Origin: JANSYP01 sp038751255
GTDB lineage: Bacteria > Pseudomonadota > Alphaproteobacteria > Rhodobacterales > Rhodobacteraceae
NCBI GenBank assembly: GCA_038751255.1
Contig: JBCDGN010000088.1
Coordinates: 1 to 16,140 of the forward strand
DNA length: 16,140 bases
Direction of reading: 5' to 3'
The translations under genes were made by a program, and so were the position numbers. Positions 14,801 to 16,140 of the stretch are shown here, in pieces. The notes below the pieces were generated by a model. It had not been told where the DNA came from. It searched no databases and saw nothing but the letters and a program-made list of their open reading frames with translations. Position 1 is the first letter of the stretch, and every line of letters begins with the position of its first letter.

Positions 14801-15061
14801 GACCTACCACCCAAGCAAGAGTTTATCACACCCTACTGCCCACAACAGAACGGTATGATAGAGCGCCTGATCCAGTCACTGAAAGAGCAATGTGTCCATC
14901 GTCACTGCTTGGAAAGCCTGACGCTTGCAACCCGCGCGATTGGTGATTGTATTCAATTCTACAACCACAAACGTTCGTATAAGGCGCTAGCCATGCGCAC
15001 GCCAAACAATACAAGCAAATTAGCAGGCCGCGGCAGATCGGGTCATTTCATCCAAGCCTAA
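14801..15061 (+). pseudogene. Truncated IS3-family transposase (OrfB C-terminal remnant)
   Basis: One forward frame, entered without a start codon, reads KQEFITPYCPQQNGMIERL, then SLKEQCVHRH, ATRAIGDCIQFYNHKRSYKAL and MRTPN, ending at TAA 15059-15061. This is the end of the rve/DDE integrase domain of IS3-family OrfB: the catalytic glutamate is in QNGMIER, with the following lysine and the family's FYN-H-R-P-H-Q-A-L block (here slightly degraded). A TGA at 14792-14794 closes the frame upstream. The two catalytic aspartates, OrfA, the frameshift site and terminal inverted repeats are all missing. Only about 85 codons remain, so the element is dead. It lies directly after the transporter fusion gene. 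Confidence 0.85.
14825..15061 (+). mobile_element. Insertion sequence relic (IS3 family), boundaries unresolved
   Basis: The transposase fragment marks a former IS insertion between the transporter fusion and ppaC. I could not find the left end, terminal inverted repeats or a target duplication, so the extent given is only the well-conserved part. The remaining bases of the 14753-15234 gap hold no other gene. A perfect 12-bp palindrome GACGGCGCCGTC (14758-14769) lies just after the transporter stop, with no T tract. Confidence 0.6.
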
Positions 15062-15152
15062 GAAATTTCGTCTGGGTTATAGCCCGTCACTATGATCCTT
15101 TTTCCGACCGACACTGAGTTTCGCACAACTTGGATATCAGACAGATAATGAC

Positions 15153-15192
15153 AAAAGCGGGCAAGGCGATGGAAACCGGATCGCCCGCTTTT
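15153..15192. terminator. Bidirectional intrinsic terminator
   Basis: AAAAGCGGGC (15153-15162) and GCCCGCTTTT (15183-15192) are perfect 10-base inverted repeats. The loop contains a second possible pairing, GGCGAT/ATCGCC, that competes with the main stem. T tracts are present on both strands. On the minus strand it lies 43 bp after the ppaC stop and should end that transcript. On the plus strand it would stop transcription coming from the transporter fusion and the IS relic. Confidence 0.8.
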
Positions 15193-15234
15193 GGTGTGAT
15201 CGCCTAAGTGTTTACGCGGCGCCGTCCAATAGGG

Positions 15235-16140
15235 TTACAAACTCAGAACCGGGATGATCTGTTTTTTGCGGCTCATGATCCCCGGCAGCACTACACTGTC
15301 GCCATCGACTGTCGCGGCGAAGCTTTTTTCCGCCACGGTTTTCACAGTGTCGTTGGGCACCAGCAGCGTCGCTTCTTCTTTGATGATATCGACCACGAAC
15401 AACAACACCTCATCGACGCCGTCTTCGGTGGCAACGGCTGGCATCGTCTCCATTAGGGAAGCTTTACGCGACAGCGGGATATCTGGCGCAGTGGTTTCCA
15501 AAACCGAGACACGGAAATTTTTACCACCGACCTCGAATTTCTTACTGTCCATCCGGATCAACTCGGCATCGGAAAAGGCTGAGACATCAGACTTTGCGGC
15601 AAAGAGCTCTGCCGAATAGGCCGACACATCAATGCCCAACTTCGCCGCCAAGGCTTCGGCGACGGCTTTGTCGTGGTCCGTTGTCGTAGGCGAGCGGAAT
15701 TCAAGTGTGTCGCTGAGAATGCAAGACAAGGCAGCGCCTTTGATCGCATCAGGCATTTTCGCAGCATCATCCCCCATCAAGTCAATTAAGATCGTCGCTG
15801 TGCATGCGAGGGGGCGCACCGTGATATCGATGGGACCTTTGGTTTCGAGCCCGCCTACCAGTTTATGGTGGTCGATGATCGCCCGGATATCTGCCTCATT
15901 GATGCCTTCTGGAAGCTCTGCAGGGTTATTTGTATCCACGATCACAACCGGATCTCCCGCAGCCACGCTGCCGATGATCTCAGGTTTATCCAACGACCAA
16001 CGCTCGAGCACAAAAGCGGCTTCGGTATTGGGCTCGCCCAACAAGACGGGGATGGCCGGCGTGTTCTGAACCTCTGAAAGATACCAGGCCCAGATGATAG
16101 GCGAGCCGGTGCTATCGGTATCGGGGGCCATATGGCCGAA
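15235..16140 (-). CDS. ppaC: Manganese-dependent (family II) inorganic pyrophosphatase, N-terminus cut by window edge
   Basis: 302 residues are visible, starting FGHMAPDTDSTGS at the right edge, so only a few N-terminal residues are missing. The ATG at 16131 is internal: the codon just before it encodes the metal-ligand histidine of the G-H-x-x-P-D-T-D-S motif. Other DHH-domain motifs are VDTNNP, IDHHK and the SCILSDTLEFRSPTTTD loop. The C-terminal DHHA2 domain ends with PGIMSRKKQIIPVL, where SRKKQ forms the basic substrate-binding site. The enzyme hydrolyses pyrophosphate to two phosphates with Mn2+ or Co2+ and drives biosynthetic reactions forward. Its length is normal for the family (about 305). 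The stop is followed by a strong bidirectional terminator. Confidence 0.96.
   Translation of the reverse strand, partial: FGHMAPDTDSTGSPIIWAWYLSEVQNTPAIPVLLGEPNTEAAFVLERWSLDKPEIIGSVAAGDPVVIVDTNNPAELPEGINEADIRAIIDHHKLVGGLETKGPIDITVRPLACTATILIDLMGDDAAKMPDAIKGAALSCILSDTLEFRSPTTTDHDKAVAEALAAKLGIDVSAYSAELFAAKSDVSAFSDAELIRMDSKKFEVGGKNFRVSVLETTAPDIPLSRKASLMETMPAVATEDGVDEVLLFVVDIIKEEATLLVPNDTVKTVAEKSFAATVDGDSVVLPGIMSRKKQIIPVLSL

Noticed and set aside
1..16140. CRISPR array, toxin-antitoxin pair, prophage or defence island.
   Set aside because: No regularly spaced repeats, phage structural genes, nucleases or paired small genes were seen on either strand.

Overview
The window looks like a chromosomal segment of a marine alphaproteobacterium of the Rhodobacterales (Roseobacter-type). 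This rests on the moderately high GC content, the style of the protein families (a GFA-like HAD class IIA / MaoC / RibF cluster, a DUF3616 protein, a RACo-like ferredoxin/ASKHA protein, a long-form PRPP synthetase) and compact gene packing. I cannot name genus or species from the sequence alone.

Layout. (1) 1-581: the 3' part of a sensor histidine kinase gene cut by the window edge. (2) 582-1331: a gene-poor, decayed strip with a short minus-strand reading frame broken by an amber codon and a stop-interrupted fragment resembling the C-terminus of DUF1194 proteins, followed by an intact tRNA-Gly(GCC). (3) 1455-4640: ychF (-) diverges from trpA (+); trpA then converges on, and overlaps by 83 bp, a DUF3616 gene (-). 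(4) 4746-9557: a GTG-started RACo-like corrinoid-activator protein (+) meets prs (-) with a 4-bp stop overlap; prs diverges from a 2-hydroxychromene-2-carboxylate isomerase-like gene (+), which ends 4 bp from the end of a threonine aldolase gene (-). (5) 8508-12356: a minus-strand run of five genes, HAD phosphatase > MaoC hydratase > ribF > ycgN > ltaE, in which the last four are nearly or fully overlapping and use GTG, ATG/GTG, TTG and ATG starts. (6) 12584-14752: a single gene that fuses a DAACS/SDF-type cation:dicarboxylate symporter to an extracellular amino-acid-type solute-binding domain. (7) 14753-15234: a truncated IS3-family transposase remnant and a bidirectional terminator hairpin. 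(8) 15235 to the right edge: a manganese-dependent (family II) inorganic pyrophosphatase, missing only its first few codons.

Most genes are housekeeping: PRPP supply (prs), tryptophan synthesis (trpA), flavin cofactors (ribF), pyrophosphate removal (ppaC), glycine/threonine metabolism (ltaE) and ribosome-associated ATPase function (ychF). The least ordinary item is the symporter/binding-protein fusion, whose transporter half has lost the usual substrate and sodium-site signatures. No CRISPR array, prophage, defence island or other large undescribed system is visible.
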